Source of the DNA: Actinokineospora iranica
GTDB lineage: Bacteria > Actinomycetota > Actinomycetes > Mycobacteriales > Pseudonocardiaceae
NCBI RefSeq assembly: GCF_900101685.1
Contig: NZ_FMZZ01000008.1
Span: 1 to 64,000, forward strand
Direction of reading: 5' to 3'
DNA length: 64,000 nucleotides
The stretch's first letter is position 1, and each line of letters starts with the position of its first letter. The translations under genes and the position numbers were made by a program. Below are positions 23,401 to 32,415 of this stretch, piece by piece. Below the pieces are notes generated by a model. That model was not told the origin of the DNA. It did not search any database and was given only the letters and a program-made list of their open reading frames with translations.

Positions 23401-25720
23401 AGTGGGTGTCCGGAGCCGCTTCCGGCTGGTCGCCGAAGGTGGGCTCAGTGGCCTGGCGCCTGCGGTCGGCGTCCTCGTCAGCGAAGTCCGGCCGGGGGGT
23501 TTCTGGCTGGGGTTCGCCTGTCCCCGGGGAGTAGGCGAATGCGGGTTCAGCCTGGTCGGTGAGGTCCTGTTGCCGAACCAAGCGCGGGTCTGCCGCGGGT
23601 TCGGCTGGGTGGTCGGGGGTGTGGTCGGCGTAGGCCGGTTCGTTTGGCTGTGGGGAGTAGGCGTAGGTGGGTTCGGGTTGGTTGGTGAGGTTCTGTTGCC
23701 CGGTCGAGCGCGGGTCTGCCGCGGGTTCGGCTGGGTGGTCGGGGAAGTGGTCGGCGTAGGCCGGTTCGTTTGGCTGTGGGGAGTAGGCGTAGGTGGGTTC
23801 GGGTTGGTTGGTGAGGTTCTGTTGCCCGGCCAGGTGGGGGTCTTCCGCGGGCTCGGCCGGATGGTCAGCGGCGAAAGCCTGCTCGCCTGAGGGTGAGGGC
23901 TGGCCGTAGGCGGGTCCCGGGTCGGGGTGGTCGGTTTCCTGGGGCTCGGCGTGGTCGTTCCGGTGTGGGGTGGTGCGGCCGGTTTCCGCGGACTCGGGCT
24001 GGTCGGCGGGGGACTCGTCTGGTCGCCGGGGCTCGGTGGCGTCTGGTTGGGGGGTGTTCGCCGACTGGTCGAAGCGGGGGGCGTCGATCAGGTCGGCGAA
24101 GTGGGGTTCGGGCGCCGCCTGCTCGTCGGCCGACTCGGGAGGATCAGCGGGGGACCAGGTGGGCTGGTTGTCCTGGTCCGCCTGGGGCTGGAACAGGTCC
24201 GTCTCGGCCGCCGCGGCGGGCTGGGGGACCTCGGCTGCCGTTGCCGGGGCCTCGGTGGGCCGGGCGGCCGACGCCCAGGAGGGGACCCACTGGTCGCCGG
24301 GCGGGGTGGGCTCGGGGGCTCGGCGGCGGCCGGTTTGGCGGGACTCCTGCGCCGGGTCCTGGGCTGGGGTCTCGGTGAACGCCCACGCGGATTCCGCTGA
24401 CTCGGCCGCGGGAGTGCGGGACCAGGGCGGCGGGGTGTCGAACGCGGAGGGCTCGCGGCGGGCCGGTTCGTGGCCGAGGTTCACCTCGGCGGGGGCGAAG
24501 GCGTCGAAGCTGGTGCCGAAGGGGCCCGGCTTGCCGGTCTCCGCGCCGCCGCTGGGGGACCAGCGGTCGCCGGTGAACTCGCGGGGGGTTTCCGGCTGGG
24601 GTGGCTGGGTGTAGTCGTTCCCGGTGGGCGGAGTTGGGGTGGACTCGGCGGGGGTGAATTCGCGGGGGGTTTCCGGCTGGGGTGGCTGGGTGTAGTTGTT
24701 TCCGGTGGGCGGGGTCGGGGCGGGCTCGGCGGGGGTGAATTCGCGGGGGGTTTCCGGCTGGGGTGGCTGGGTGTAGTCGTTCCCGCGGGGCGGGGTCGGG
24801 GCGGGCTCGGCGGGGTCCGGGGTCCGCGGCGGCGCGGCCGGGCTTTCCGCCGCGGCGCGCGGCGGGCCGCCGAGGCCGCCCGCGGCGGGGACGCCGCCGG
24901 GGCGGGGCGGGCGCGCGGGGCCGCGGCTGACGAAGGCCGCCGCCGCGGCGCGGGAGTTGTCGTCCACCTCGGGGACGGTGAAGTCGGTGCGGCGGATGTG
25001 GTCCACCAGGTCCGGCTCCGGGGGCACGCCGTGCACGCGCAGGTAGTAGTTGACCGCGGCGGGCCAGATCCAGGCGCCGTCGGTGTGGAAGGCGACGGGG
25101 ACGGCGAGGCGGCCTTCCTCGTCCAGGTGGTCGGTGTCGAAGCCGCGACCGGGCAGGACGACCGGGGCACTGTCGAGGTAGTGCTGCAGGTCGTCGCGCT
25201 CGGTCTCGTCCAGCGGTGGGCGGTTGATCGCGGGGCGGCCCCCTGGGGCCTGGCCGTCGAAGATCCGGGCCATGCGGAACGGCGGCTTGAGCGAGGCGAG
25301 GCGGCGGATCAGCCAGTCCGGCACGTTCTCCTCGTCGCGGGGGAAGGTGCGCAGGTCGTCGGCGTAGGCGGGCGGTGGCGGCGGGGTGATCCACCGCGGC
25401 TCGTCGCGGTCGTATTCGAGGTTGTACGCCGACGGGTGATCCAGTTGGTACCGCGCGTTGTACCAGGTGCCGCGGCCTTCCCGGTACATCCCGGCGCGCA
25501 GCCGGGAGAACAGCATGGCGATGTCCGGCGAGACGGGGAAGTCCGCGACGGTCTCATCCCGGAACGTGACCCGGCCCGCGGTTTCCCGGTACCGCCCGAG
25601 CGCTCTGTACTCGACGCTCACCGAGGCCCACTCCGCCGGTGCGGCCCGGAGCAACGCCAGCCCGATCTGCTTGACCAGGGCGTCCTGTTCGGTCGGGTTC
25701 AGCTGCGTCGGTTGTGCCAC
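20468..25720 (-). CDS. giant TNT-domain protein (putative NAD+ glycohydrolase toxin) with YezG-like N-terminus
   Basis: 1750 residues. The N-terminal about 115 residues (PTEQDALVKQIGLALLRAAP, then LFSRLRAGMYREGRGTWYNA and YDRDEPRW) look like a YezG/DUF600-type immunity domain. A second folded segment follows at about 165-275 (DETERDDLQHYLDS; AWIWPAAVNYYLRVHGVPPE). About 1,200 residues of Pro/Gln/Glu/Asp/Ala-rich repeats come next, then a small domain near 1490-1560 (IGTPGAAAWTMEQTGEGWRV). The C-terminal TNT domain runs about 1650-1742: DRYGEPGGNLTYAAGTPFE, RRSLVPDWVNRPYRAYRVV, IPWFEQPGGGTAYLL. The Arg of FERRSL and the Gln of WFEQPGGG lie where TNT toxins have catalytic residues. No signal peptide or WXG100 partner is visible, so export is unproven. 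Confidence 0.85.
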   Translation of the reverse strand: MAQPTQLNPTEQDALVKQIGLALLRAAPAEWASVSVEYRALGRYRETAGRVTFRDETVADFPVSPDIAMLFSRLRAGMYREGRGTWYNARYQLDHPSAYNLEYDRDEPRWITPPPPPAYADDLRTFPRDEENVPDWLIRRLASLKPPFRMARIFDGQAPGGRPAINRPPLDETERDDLQHYLDSAPVVLPGRGFDTDHLDEEGRLAVPVAFHTDGAWIWPAAVNYYLRVHGVPPEPDLVDHIRRTDFTVPEVDDNSRAAAAAFVSRGPARPPRPGGVPAAGGLGGPPRAAAESPAAPPRTPDPAEPAPTPPRGNDYTQPPQPETPREFTPAEPAPTPPTGNNYTQPPQPETPREFTPAESTPTPPTGNDYTQPPQPETPREFTGDRWSPSGGAETGKPGPFGTSFDAFAPAEVNLGHEPARREPSAFDTPPPWSRTPAAESAESAWAFTETPAQDPAQESRQTGRRRAPEPTPPGDQWVPSWASAARPTEAPATAAEVPQPAAAAETDLFQPQADQDNQPTWSPADPPESADEQAAPEPHFADLIDAPRFDQSANTPQPDATEPRRPDESPADQPESAETGRTTPHRNDHAEPQETDHPDPGPAYGQPSPSGEQAFAADHPAEPAEDPHLAGQQNLTNQPEPTYAYSPQPNEPAYADHFPDHPAEPAADPRSTGQQNLTNQPEPTYAYSPQPNEPAYADHTPDHPAEPAADPRLVRQQDLTDQAEPAFAYSPGTGEPQPETPRPDFADEDADRRRQATEPTFGDQPEAAPDTHFATAQADRFAPQPPQADLAAGAPQSTDPQQHFADPADHAYERGPEAADDARHAEQAYGSHVADQSPFAGGSHTAQAGSAFAARSRAVVDAQSTEESDSQFADQAAAGFTQPSPADESQAVPQSHPADEPRFTPQSHADGEPQFADQPHPSDEPGLTTQPHPTDEPRFANQPHPTHEPQQTDQPYLTDEPRFADQPHSEDESRSATQPHSTDEPQFADRPLTGDPRFTPHPQAGESQFAPHTEAGLTNPGGSHAADQADARFTTDDQFAAQAEAPQSGTRHAEQPHPTGAQFTDSTATRFTEHDTADLESTEQPRSRFTDQPHSADEQFTADPLFAGDRQPQDQSLPEFADQPHSATGTGEQSHHASAADYVDPESGEESRSQQGDHAHFADQADSAEESRFGQADLVDAQESAGQVDAQATDESGQAHAAVDTRYADPADEPQPADHADAPVASHPAADQVADQGTQSTDGQRFADTGFGDEAQESPRTQDRHVDNQVGIPDADASSDPGFTDQTGQAQPASEPHGTQAADEAGLTETAGVSPEQRPTDEARLTEGAAADEAQSNDQAELAHQQHVAEQAEASARPGWRQGESERDTVPVRRNGSEVPTAAGVPMGDAKAQDSRSTKDNHVSEKDSRANRQPAGSWSAEVPPAALPEQGSPAATVERARTRLTELGIGESRYRIGTPGAAAWTMEQTGEGWRVGWFDQGFVAPTVFADVADAAAFLVGKVLLDSGARGAPVDPGPATVQASPADLEDDDDDEYDYRARRQVRPTPGEDLFQPSRPEKEDLFTPAEAKPFAFGGRGAAPEPAPAAAAPAAVFDDEDDDEDDFVPRRPEPRPTPRAEARGPEPSLTPRRPQDWPIQPRPGEPPLTLFRGKRLLELAPGTEIDRYGEPGGNLTYAAGTPFERRSLVPDWVNRPYRAYRVVKPTEALTGVAIPWFEQPGGGTAYLLARSIVELLDAGVLVEVNDREAPTRP
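23545..23870 (-). repeat. 126-bp in-frame tandem repeat in the TNT giant's linker
   Basis: Three copies with a period of exactly 126 bp (42 codons), anchored at 23561, 23687 and 23813. Each encodes QQNLTNQPEPTYAYSPQPNE followed by AYADHxxDHPAEPAADPR. The two right copies are almost identical at DNA level, which points to recent duplication. Confidence 0.9.
24572..24820 (-). repeat. 81-bp in-frame tandem repeat in the TNT giant's linker
   Basis: Three copies with a period of 81 bp (27 codons), anchored at 24581, 24662 and 24743. Each encodes NDYTQPPQPETPREF (NNYTQPP in one copy) plus TPAEPAPTPPTG. Near-identity at DNA level suggests recent expansion or slippage. Confidence 0.9.
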
Positions 25721-25746
25721 GGTGACATCTTCTCCTGCCGGGATGC

Positions 25747-26067
25747 CTACGGCATACGGTGGATCGAGCGGTGGTCGTCTGCCAGCGATAATGACAGACC
25801 GTTATCATCCGGTCGGTGGTGCGGCGGTCGCGGTGGCCGCGGGAGTCTCCCGCGGCGGGTCCCCGGCGAGGGGGTCGCGACCGGGTTGGCCAGCGCGTAC
25901 CCGGTCCCGCCGCCGGGTGGGTCGAACCAGGGGGCGGCCGTTCCGCGCAGGGTCGGAAGCGGCCGCGCCACCCGGTACACATGGTAAGGGCGGGACCGTC
26001 CGCAGGGGCGAAGCGACCTTGCGCGAAAGAGTGTTATCCGGCAGGGCCGCGCGTGGACGGCCGTCAC
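25747..26067 (-). pseudogene. decayed TNT-domain fragment
   Basis: The frame encodes TLFRARSLRPCGRSRPYHVY, RVARPLPTLRGTAAPWFDPP and GGGTGYALANP. This aligns without gaps over about 55 residues with the TNT domain of the neighbouring giant: TPFERRSLVPDWVNRPYRAY / RVVKPTEALTGVAIPWFEQP / GGGTAYLLARS. The expected upstream half of the domain and any N-terminal region are missing, the tail becomes Arg/Pro-rich junk, and the Gln of WFEQP is Pro here (WFDPP). It lies on the same strand as, and just upstream of, the giant gene. I read it as the relic of a duplicated or displaced toxin tip. Confidence 0.75.
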
Positions 26068-26197
26068 GCGCGGCGACCGTGATCGGCGCCGCCCGCCCGC
26101 GCCCGCGTCAGCCGTTCCTCACAGTGGCAGTGGGCGCGATGTTTGTGTCAGCGTCACATCTGTGCCAGCCTTCCAGGCGCTCACCGGGAGGAGAACG

Positions 26198-27184
26198 ATG
26201 TCCGACGGCGACCTCGCCCCGCACCTGACCCGTCTCGGGCTGCCGGACGACGAGATCCGCAGCTACCTGTACCTGCTGCGCACCGGGCCGTCCACAGTGG
26301 AGGAGATCGCGGTCGGCTCGGCCGAGCCGGTCGACATCGTGCGCGCGGCCGTCCGCACCCTGGTCGACGCGGGCCTGGTCGGCACCGGCGGCCCGGACGG
26401 CAAGACCATCACGCCCGTCCCGCCCGCGTCCGGCCTGCAGATCCTCAGCCGCCGCCGCGAGTCGGAGCTGGAGCAGGCCCGGGTCGCCACGCTCAACGCC
26501 TACGACACGTTCCGCCGCGCGATCTCCCCGCAGCGCACCGACGACCTGATCGAGGTCGTCACCGGCACCGCCATCGCGCAGCGCATCCAGCAGATGGAGC
26601 TGAGCGCGCGCAAGGAGATCCGCCGCCTCGACTCCCCGCCGTACTTCACCGAGGGGCACGTCAACAACGCCGAGCTCGAGCAGCTGGCCCGCGGCGAGGT
26701 GACCTACAAGGTCGTCTACGCCCGCGCGTCCATCGAGGACCCGGGCCGCTACGCGCAGAACATCCAGCCGTGCGTGGCGGCGGGGGAGCAGGCCCGGGTG
26801 CTTCCCGAGGTCCCGGTAAAGCTGACGATCGTCGATCAGCAATTCGCCACAGTGTCTCTACCGGTTGCCGAAGCGGACGTTAACCGTTCACTGTTGGTCG
26901 TGCGTCCCAGCAGCCTCTTGTCCGCGCTTACCGGGCTTTTCGAGGCCTCTTGGCGGCTCGCGGTCCCCTTGCACGCCGGCGCGCGTGCCCCGTCTCCCGT
27001 GCAGCCGATAGAGCAGCGGCTGCTCGGCCTGCTCGCGGCGGGCGCCAACGACGACTCCATCGCCCGCCAGCTCGGCGTCAGCAGGCGCACGGTGTTCCGG
27101 CACCTGCAGCGGCTGATGGACCACGCTGGCGCCACCTCCCGGTTCCAGCTCGCCGTGCACGCCGTCCGACACCGCTGGATCTGA
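26198..27184 (+). CDS. TrmB/LuxR-type transcriptional regulator
   Basis: A 328-residue regulator with two DNA-binding modules. A TrmB-like winged helix sits at the N-terminus (LTRLGLPDDEIRSYLYLLRT; TVEEIAVGSAEPVDIVRAAV). A LuxR-type helix-turn-helix ends the protein (EQRLLGLLAAGANDDSIARQ; LGVSRRTVFRHLQRLMDHAG). The middle about 150 residues resemble the phospholipase-D-like ligand domain of actinomycete TrmB regulators. ATG 26198 follows GGGAGGAG by 5-6 bp. The stop is 1 bp before the transporter start, and the next three genes follow without gaps, so this regulator leads an operon with folD. Confidence 0.87.
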   Translation: MSDGDLAPHLTRLGLPDDEIRSYLYLLRTGPSTVEEIAVGSAEPVDIVRAAVRTLVDAGLVGTGGPDGKTITPVPPASGLQILSRRRESELEQARVATLNAYDTFRRAISPQRTDDLIEVVTGTAIAQRIQQMELSARKEIRRLDSPPYFTEGHVNNAELEQLARGEVTYKVVYARASIEDPGRYAQNIQPCVAAGEQARVLPEVPVKLTIVDQQFATVSLPVAEADVNRSLLVVRPSSLLSALTGLFEASWRLAVPLHAGARAPSPVQPIEQRLLGLLAAGANDDSIARQLGVSRRTVFRHLQRLMDHAGATSRFQLAVHAVRHRWI

Positions 27185-27185
27185 G

Positions 27186-28127
27186 GTGCCCGTCCGGGCG
27201 CTCGGCGCGGGGCTGTCGCTGCTGGGCGGCGTGTCGCTGGCGGCGCAGGCCCGGATCAACGGGCAGCTCGGGCAGCGGCTCGGCGACGGGGTCCTCGCGG
27301 CGCTGGTCTCGTTCCTGGTCGGGCTGGCCATCGTGGTCGCCGCCGTCGCGGCCGTCCCGGCGTGGCGGGCGGCCGCGCCGAGGTTCGCCGCGGCGGTCCG
27401 GACCCGGCGGCTGCGGCCGTGGCAGTGCCTCGGCGGGGTCGCCGGTGCGCTGTTCGTCACGACGCAGGGGCTGACCGTGCCGGTGCTCGGCGTCGCGATG
27501 TTCACCGTGGCCGGGGTCGGCGGGCAGGTCGTGTGCGGGCTGCTGATCGACCGGGCCGGATTCGGGCCAGGGGACGCGCGGCCGGTCACGCCCAGCCGCG
27601 CGCTGGGCGCGGTGCTTGCCGTCGTCGCGGTAGGCATCGCGGTGTCCGACGAGTTCGGCACGCCGTCGCTGCTGTGGCTGGCGCTGCTTCCGGCTCTCAC
27701 GGGAGCGACAGTCGCCTGGGCCCAAGCTGCCAACGGACTGGTAAGAGCTGCCACCGACAGTGTTGTCTTCGCGACGTTAGTCAACTTCGCGGTCGGCACT
27801 GTCGTCTTGCTCTTAGTCGGCGCGGTAGACGTCGCGGTAAGAGGGATTCCCTTGCTGCCACCGGATCTTCTCCTGTACTCAGGAGGAGCCTTGGGGTTGA
27901 TCGTGGTCTGCACGGCGGTTTTCGCGGTGCGATTCGCGGGCGTGCTCATGGTCAGCCTGTGCGTCATCGCCGGACAGGTGGCCGGGTCGGTCGTCCTGGA
28001 CTTCCTCGCGCCCGCGCACGGCGGCGGCGTCGCGCCGACCACGCTGATCGGCGTCGCCATGACCCTGGTCGCGGCCGGTGCGGCGGCGGTGCCCAGCGGA
28101 GGTGGGTCCGCGCGAGTGAGAGGATGA
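27186..28127 (+). CDS. DMT-superfamily transporter (DUF606/YdcZ type, duplicated)
   Basis: A 313-residue membrane protein with ten hydrophobic segments arranged as two similar halves, each beginning with a YdcZ/DUF606-like pattern (first half: [20 protein letters not shown] with [10 protein letters not shown]; second half: [20 protein letters not shown] with [11 protein letters not shown]). Such proteins are probable small-molecule exporters; the substrate is unknown. The GTG start lies 1 bp after the regulator stop. The last codons overlap the start region of folD. Confidence 0.85.
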   Translation: MPVRALGAGLSLLGGVSLAAQARINGQLGQRLGDGVLAALVSFLVGLAIVVAAVAAVPAWRAAAPRFAAAVRTRRLRPWQCLGGVAGALFVTTQGLTVPVLGVAMFTVAGVGGQVVCGLLIDRAGFGPGDARPVTPSRALGAVLAVVAVGIAVSDEFGTPSLLWLALLPALTGATVAWAQAANGLVRAATDSVVFATLVNFAVGTVVLLLVGAVDVAVRGIPLLPPDLLLYSGGALGLIVVCTAVFAVRFAGVLMVSLCVIAGQVAGSVVLDFLAPAHGGGVAPTTLIGVAMTLVAAGAAAVPSGGGSARVRG

Positions 28128-28132
28128 GACCC

Positions 28133-28987
28133 GTGACCGCGACGATTCTTGACGGCAAGGCCACCCGCGACGCCATCCTCGACGAGCTGCGCGCCAGAGT
28201 CGCCGCGCTCGCCGAGCGCGGGGTCGTTCCCGGGCTCGGGACGGTGCTGGTCGGCGACGACCCCGGCTCGCAGGCCTACGTCCGCAGCAAGCACAACTTC
28301 TGCCAGAAGATCGGCCTGAACTCGATCCGGCGCGACCTGCCCGCCGAGACCACCCAGGCCGAGCTGCACGCGGTCATCGACGAGCTGAACGACAACCGCG
28401 ACTGCACCGGCTACCTGATCCAGCTCCCGCTGCCCGGCCACCTCGACCCGGGGCGCGCCCTGGAGCGCATCGCCCCGGAGAAGGACTCCGACGGCCTGCA
28501 CCCGGTCAGCCTCGGCAAGCTGGTCCTCGGCGACTCCGGCCCGCTGCCGTGCACCCCGGTCGGGATCGTGGAGCTGCTGCGCCGCTACGAGGTCCCGATC
28601 GCGGGCGCCCATGTCGCGGTCGTCGGGCGCGGCGTGACGGTCGGGCGGCCCCTGGGGCTGCTGCTGACCCGGCGCAGCGAGAACGCCACGGTCACCCTGT
28701 GCCACACCGGCACCAAGGACCTCGCCGCCGAGGTCCGCCGGGCCGACATCGTGGTCGCGGCCGCGGGCAACGCGGGCCTCGTCACCGCCGACATGATCAA
28801 GCCAGGCGCCGCGGTCCTGGACGTCGGCGTCACCCGCACGGACGCGGGCCTCGTCGGCGACGTCCACCCGGACGTGCGGGAAGTGGCGGGCTACCTGGCC
28901 CCCATGCCCGGCGGCGTCGGGCCGATGACCATCGCCATGCTCCTGCGCAACACGGTCGAGGCGGCGGAGCGGAGCCTGCGGGCGTGA
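28133..28987 (+). CDS. folD: bifunctional methylenetetrahydrofolate dehydrogenase / cyclohydrolase
   Basis: Interconverts 5,10-methylene-THF, methenyl-THF and 10-formyl-THF, the one-carbon donor used by PurN and PurH upstream in this window. Starting at GTG 28133 gives 284 residues, the usual length, beginning [18 protein letters not shown]. Motifs: [20 protein letters not shown] (catalytic Lys), [43 protein letters not shown] (NADP site) and [19 protein letters not shown] 28124, overlapping the transporter stop as ATGA, is an alternative start. GAGAGGA precedes the chosen GTG. Confidence 0.97.
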   Translation: MTATILDGKATRDAILDELRARVAALAERGVVPGLGTVLVGDDPGSQAYVRSKHNFCQKIGLNSIRRDLPAETTQAELHAVIDELNDNRDCTGYLIQLPLPGHLDPGRALERIAPEKDSDGLHPVSLGKLVLGDSGPLPCTPVGIVELLRRYEVPIAGAHVAVVGRGVTVGRPLGLLLTRRSENATVTLCHTGTKDLAAEVRRADIVVAAAGNAGLVTADMIKPGAAVLDVGVTRTDAGLVGDVHPDVREVAGYLAPMPGGVGPMTIAMLLRNTVEAAERSLRA

Positions 28988-29286
28988 GCGTCAACCCGCA
29001 GCGCGGCGGCAAGCACCCGGCCCTGGTGCACCTGCCGTTCGGCCTGGTCATGACCGTCGTCGTGGTCGGCCTGGTGCGTGTCGTGCAGTACTACTGGCGG
29101 GAGGGCACGGTCTGGATCGGGCTGGCCCTGCTGCTGGCGGCGGGTCTGCGGGTGCTGCTCCGCGACGAGCAGGCGGGCCTGATCGCGATCCGCAGCCGCG
29201 CCGTGGACGTGCTGCTCTACGGCGCTTTCGGCGTGCTGGTGATCGCGGTGGCGCTGACCATCGAAGGCGGTCCGCTCAACCGGTAG
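28984..29286 (+). CDS. DUF3017 small membrane protein
   Basis: A 100-residue protein with three hydrophobic segments ([55 protein letters not shown]) and the DUF3017 pattern [19 protein letters not shown] between the last two. In M. tuberculosis the family member lies directly after folD as well. Function unknown. The GTG start overlaps the folD stop (GTGA), so it is translationally coupled. Confidence 0.9.
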   Translation: MSVNPQRGGKHPALVHLPFGLVMTVVVVGLVRVVQYYWREGTVWIGLALLLAAGLRVLLRDEQAGLIAIRSRAVDVLLYGAFGVLVIAVALTIEGGPLNR

Positions 29287-29295
29287 GGAGCGGCA

Positions 29296-29327
29296 GACGT
29301 GACCGGGCTTCGCCGACCGGTCACGTC
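29296..29327. terminator. hairpin between the folD operon and the HTH-DUF5753 gene
   Basis: An 11-bp perfect stem (29296-29306 with 29317-29327) and a 10-nt loop. It overlaps the stop codon of the leftward gene. No T-run. Likely serves both converging transcripts. Confidence 0.65.
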
Positions 29328-30154
29328 ATCGCCTCGATCAGCGCGGCGGAGGCGTCCTCGTCCAGGGCCACGCTCAGCAGTTCCACCACGACCCGGTCGT
29401 ACAGCTTGACCTCGGTCGCGTCCTCGACGAACAGGCTCGACGTGCGGTTCTCCAGCAGGACCACCGCGCCGCGGCCGCGGAACTGCATCCGCTGGAACGA
29501 CCCGTTCAGCCCGGGGTGCCCGTGCGTCAGCCTGGGCACCACCCGGATCGTCACGTTCGTCTTGCGGCCTGCCTCGACCAGGTAGCGCAACTGCCCGCGC
29601 ATCACCTCGCGGCCGCCGATCGTGGTCCGCAGCGCGGCTTCGTTCAAGATGGCGAAATAACGCGGCGGCGTAAGAGCGCGCAAGACCGCTTGGCGGCGGA
29701 TTCGTTCGGTGGTCCGCTCTTCTATCAACTGGTCGTCAACCATGTCTACCTCGCGGGCGACAGCCTGGGCGTACGGGACTGTCTGCAGCAGGACAGGCAC
29801 AAGAGTCGCCTGGTAGTCGACCAGCATGTCCGCCTTCGACTCCAGGATGCGCAGCGCGGCGAACCGGCCCGCCGGGGTGTCGTCCGGCCACACCGCGGGC
29901 TCGGCGGCGTGACGGGCCAGCGCCAGCAGGTCGTCGCGGAGGTGGCCGGTGACGCCGTAGATGGCCAGGAGAGTGACGACGTCGGCCACCTTCTGCGGTT
30001 TCCGGCCGTTCTCCATCCGGCTCAGCTTCGAGGTGCTGATCCCGACCTTCGCCGTCACGTCGGCCAGGCTCAGCCCCGCGCTCTCCCGGTGCCTGCGCAG
30101 CTCCTCGCCGAGCAGTTCGAGCCGGACGGTGGTGTCCGGTGCGTGCAGCGTCAT
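29321..30154 (-). CDS. XRE helix-turn-helix protein with DUF5753 (Scr1 family)
   Basis: A 277-residue regulator of the kind found in many copies in streptomycetes and relatives. The N-terminal XRE HTH is clear (LGEELRRHRESAGLSLADVT; VGISTSKLSRMENGRKP). The DUF5753 body follows (VDYQATLVPVLLQTVPYAQA; MRGQLRYLVEAGRKTNVTIR; LLENRTSSLFVED). Family members often pair with a small DUF397 (Scr2/Scr3-like) gene; none is seen next to this one. ATG 30154 is preceded by GAGGGGAG. Confidence 0.92.
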   Translation of the reverse strand: MTLHAPDTTVRLELLGEELRRHRESAGLSLADVTAKVGISTSKLSRMENGRKPQKVADVVTLLAIYGVTGHLRDDLLALARHAAEPAVWPDDTPAGRFAALRILESKADMLVDYQATLVPVLLQTVPYAQAVAREVDMVDDQLIEERTTERIRRQAVLRALTPPRYFAILNEAALRTTIGGREVMRGQLRYLVEAGRKTNVTIRVVPRLTHGHPGLNGSFQRMQFRGRGAVVLLENRTSSLFVEDATEVKLYDRVVVELLSVALDEDASAALIEAMT

Positions 30155-30172
30155 GGCTCCCCTCGCGCCTGA

Positions 30173-31381
<1,209 letters not shown>

Positions 31382-31391
31382 GACACGCGCA

Positions 31392-31425
31392 AAAGGCCCT
31401 TACCGATCCGTCGGTAAGGGCCTTT
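31392..31425 (+). terminator. intrinsic terminator of mdh
   Basis: A perfect 15-bp stem (31392-31406 with 31411-31425) around a TCCG tetraloop, running AAAGGCCC...GGGCCTTT so that the arm itself supplies the T-tract. Confidence 0.92.
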
Positions 31426-31441
31426 GTCTTACGGTGCTGCG

Positions 31442-32257
31442 GTGACGTTCATCCCGTGGCCGATTCCCGAGCCCGACCTCCCCGCAGGCGTGCACCCAGC
31501 CCTGGCAGCAGCCGCACGAGCGGCCTGCACCGCTTACCGCGACGCACGCAGACTGCTTACCCGCCCGCAGCTAGCCGAAGAGATCGCCATGGGCGCTGAC
31601 GGCACCCCCACTATGCGAGTAGACGCACTAGTCGAGGACGCGATAGCCGAGGCGGCACAACGGCACCGGGTCAACCTCTTGTCCGAAGAGGCCGGTTTCG
31701 TGGACAACGGCTCGGCGACCACGCTTATCGTCGACCCGTTGGACGGATCTGCCAACGCCGCGTCAGGCGTGCCGCTGTCCTGTTTCGCCGGTGTGCTCGC
31801 CCGCGACGCGATAGCCGGCGAGGCGGTGACGGTCTGGCTCGACACCGGCCGGTCCTGGTGGGCGCGCGCGGGCCATCCGACGCCTTACCGCACCACCGGG
31901 CGCACCACTGTGGACGGCGCTACGGTGAACCTGTTGCGCCCGAAACCCTCCGCACGCGACGCGTGGCTCAGGGTTGCCGAGCGGGCGGGGCGGCTGCGGG
32001 TCTTCGGGACGACGTGCCTGGAGGCGGTCCTGGTCGCCGAGGGCTCCATCGACGCCTTCGCCGACCCCGGTTCGGACACGCTGCGCATCGTCGACCTGGC
32101 CGCCGCCCTGGTCACCGTCCCGGCCGCGGGCGGCGCGGTCATCGATGCCCGCGGCCGTCCGCTGGAGTTCGATCCCGACCTGACCCGTCGCTGGTCCGGC
32201 ATCGCCGCCGCGACCCCGCGGCTGGCCGACGATCTGGCCGCGACAATCCTGGGTTGA
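31442..32257 (+). CDS. inositol monophosphatase family protein
   Basis: A 271-residue member of the Mg2+-dependent inositol monophosphatase / FBPase / CysQ superfamily. The metal-binding residues are visible: LLSEEAGF (Glu-Glu), IVDPLDGSANAASG (DPLDG) and FADPGSDTLRIVDLAAA (the distal Asp region). The exact substrate cannot be fixed; inositol-1-phosphate or a sugar bisphosphate are possible, the former feeding mycothiol or phosphatidylinositol pathways. GTG 31442 is chosen because the open frame extends back only into the mdh terminator. Confidence 0.88.
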   Translation: MTFIPWPIPEPDLPAGVHPALAAAARAACTAYRDARRLLTRPQLAEEIAMGADGTPTMRVDALVEDAIAEAAQRHRVNLLSEEAGFVDNGSATTLIVDPLDGSANAASGVPLSCFAGVLARDAIAGEAVTVWLDTGRSWWARAGHPTPYRTTGRTTVDGATVNLLRPKPSARDAWLRVAERAGRLRVFGTTCLEAVLVAEGSIDAFADPGSDTLRIVDLAAALVTVPAAGGAVIDARGRPLEFDPDLTRRWSGIAAATPRLADDLAATILG

Positions 32258-32415
32258 CCCCGCCGGGTGCCCGAACGTGTGGCCCATTCGAGTGCTTTAT
32301 CCCCCGATAGCGTGAATATTGGCCGAGATGGCATCACGGACCGGCAGGAAGCGCGTTCTCATGTCTGACGGTTCGCGAACACCACGAGCGAACTCCGGGA
32401 TAGGAGGCCCACGAG

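Noticed and set aside
22436-23890. Rightward 484-codon frame rich in Val/Gly/Leu opposite the TNT linker
   Set aside because: It is the antisense reading of the repetitive linker; no start signal or domain, and the minus frame is continuous with folded domains at both ends.
25787-25806. GATAA...TTATC inverted repeat upstream of the TNT giant as an operator
   Set aside because: Only 5 bp per arm with a 10-bp spacer; too weak to claim.
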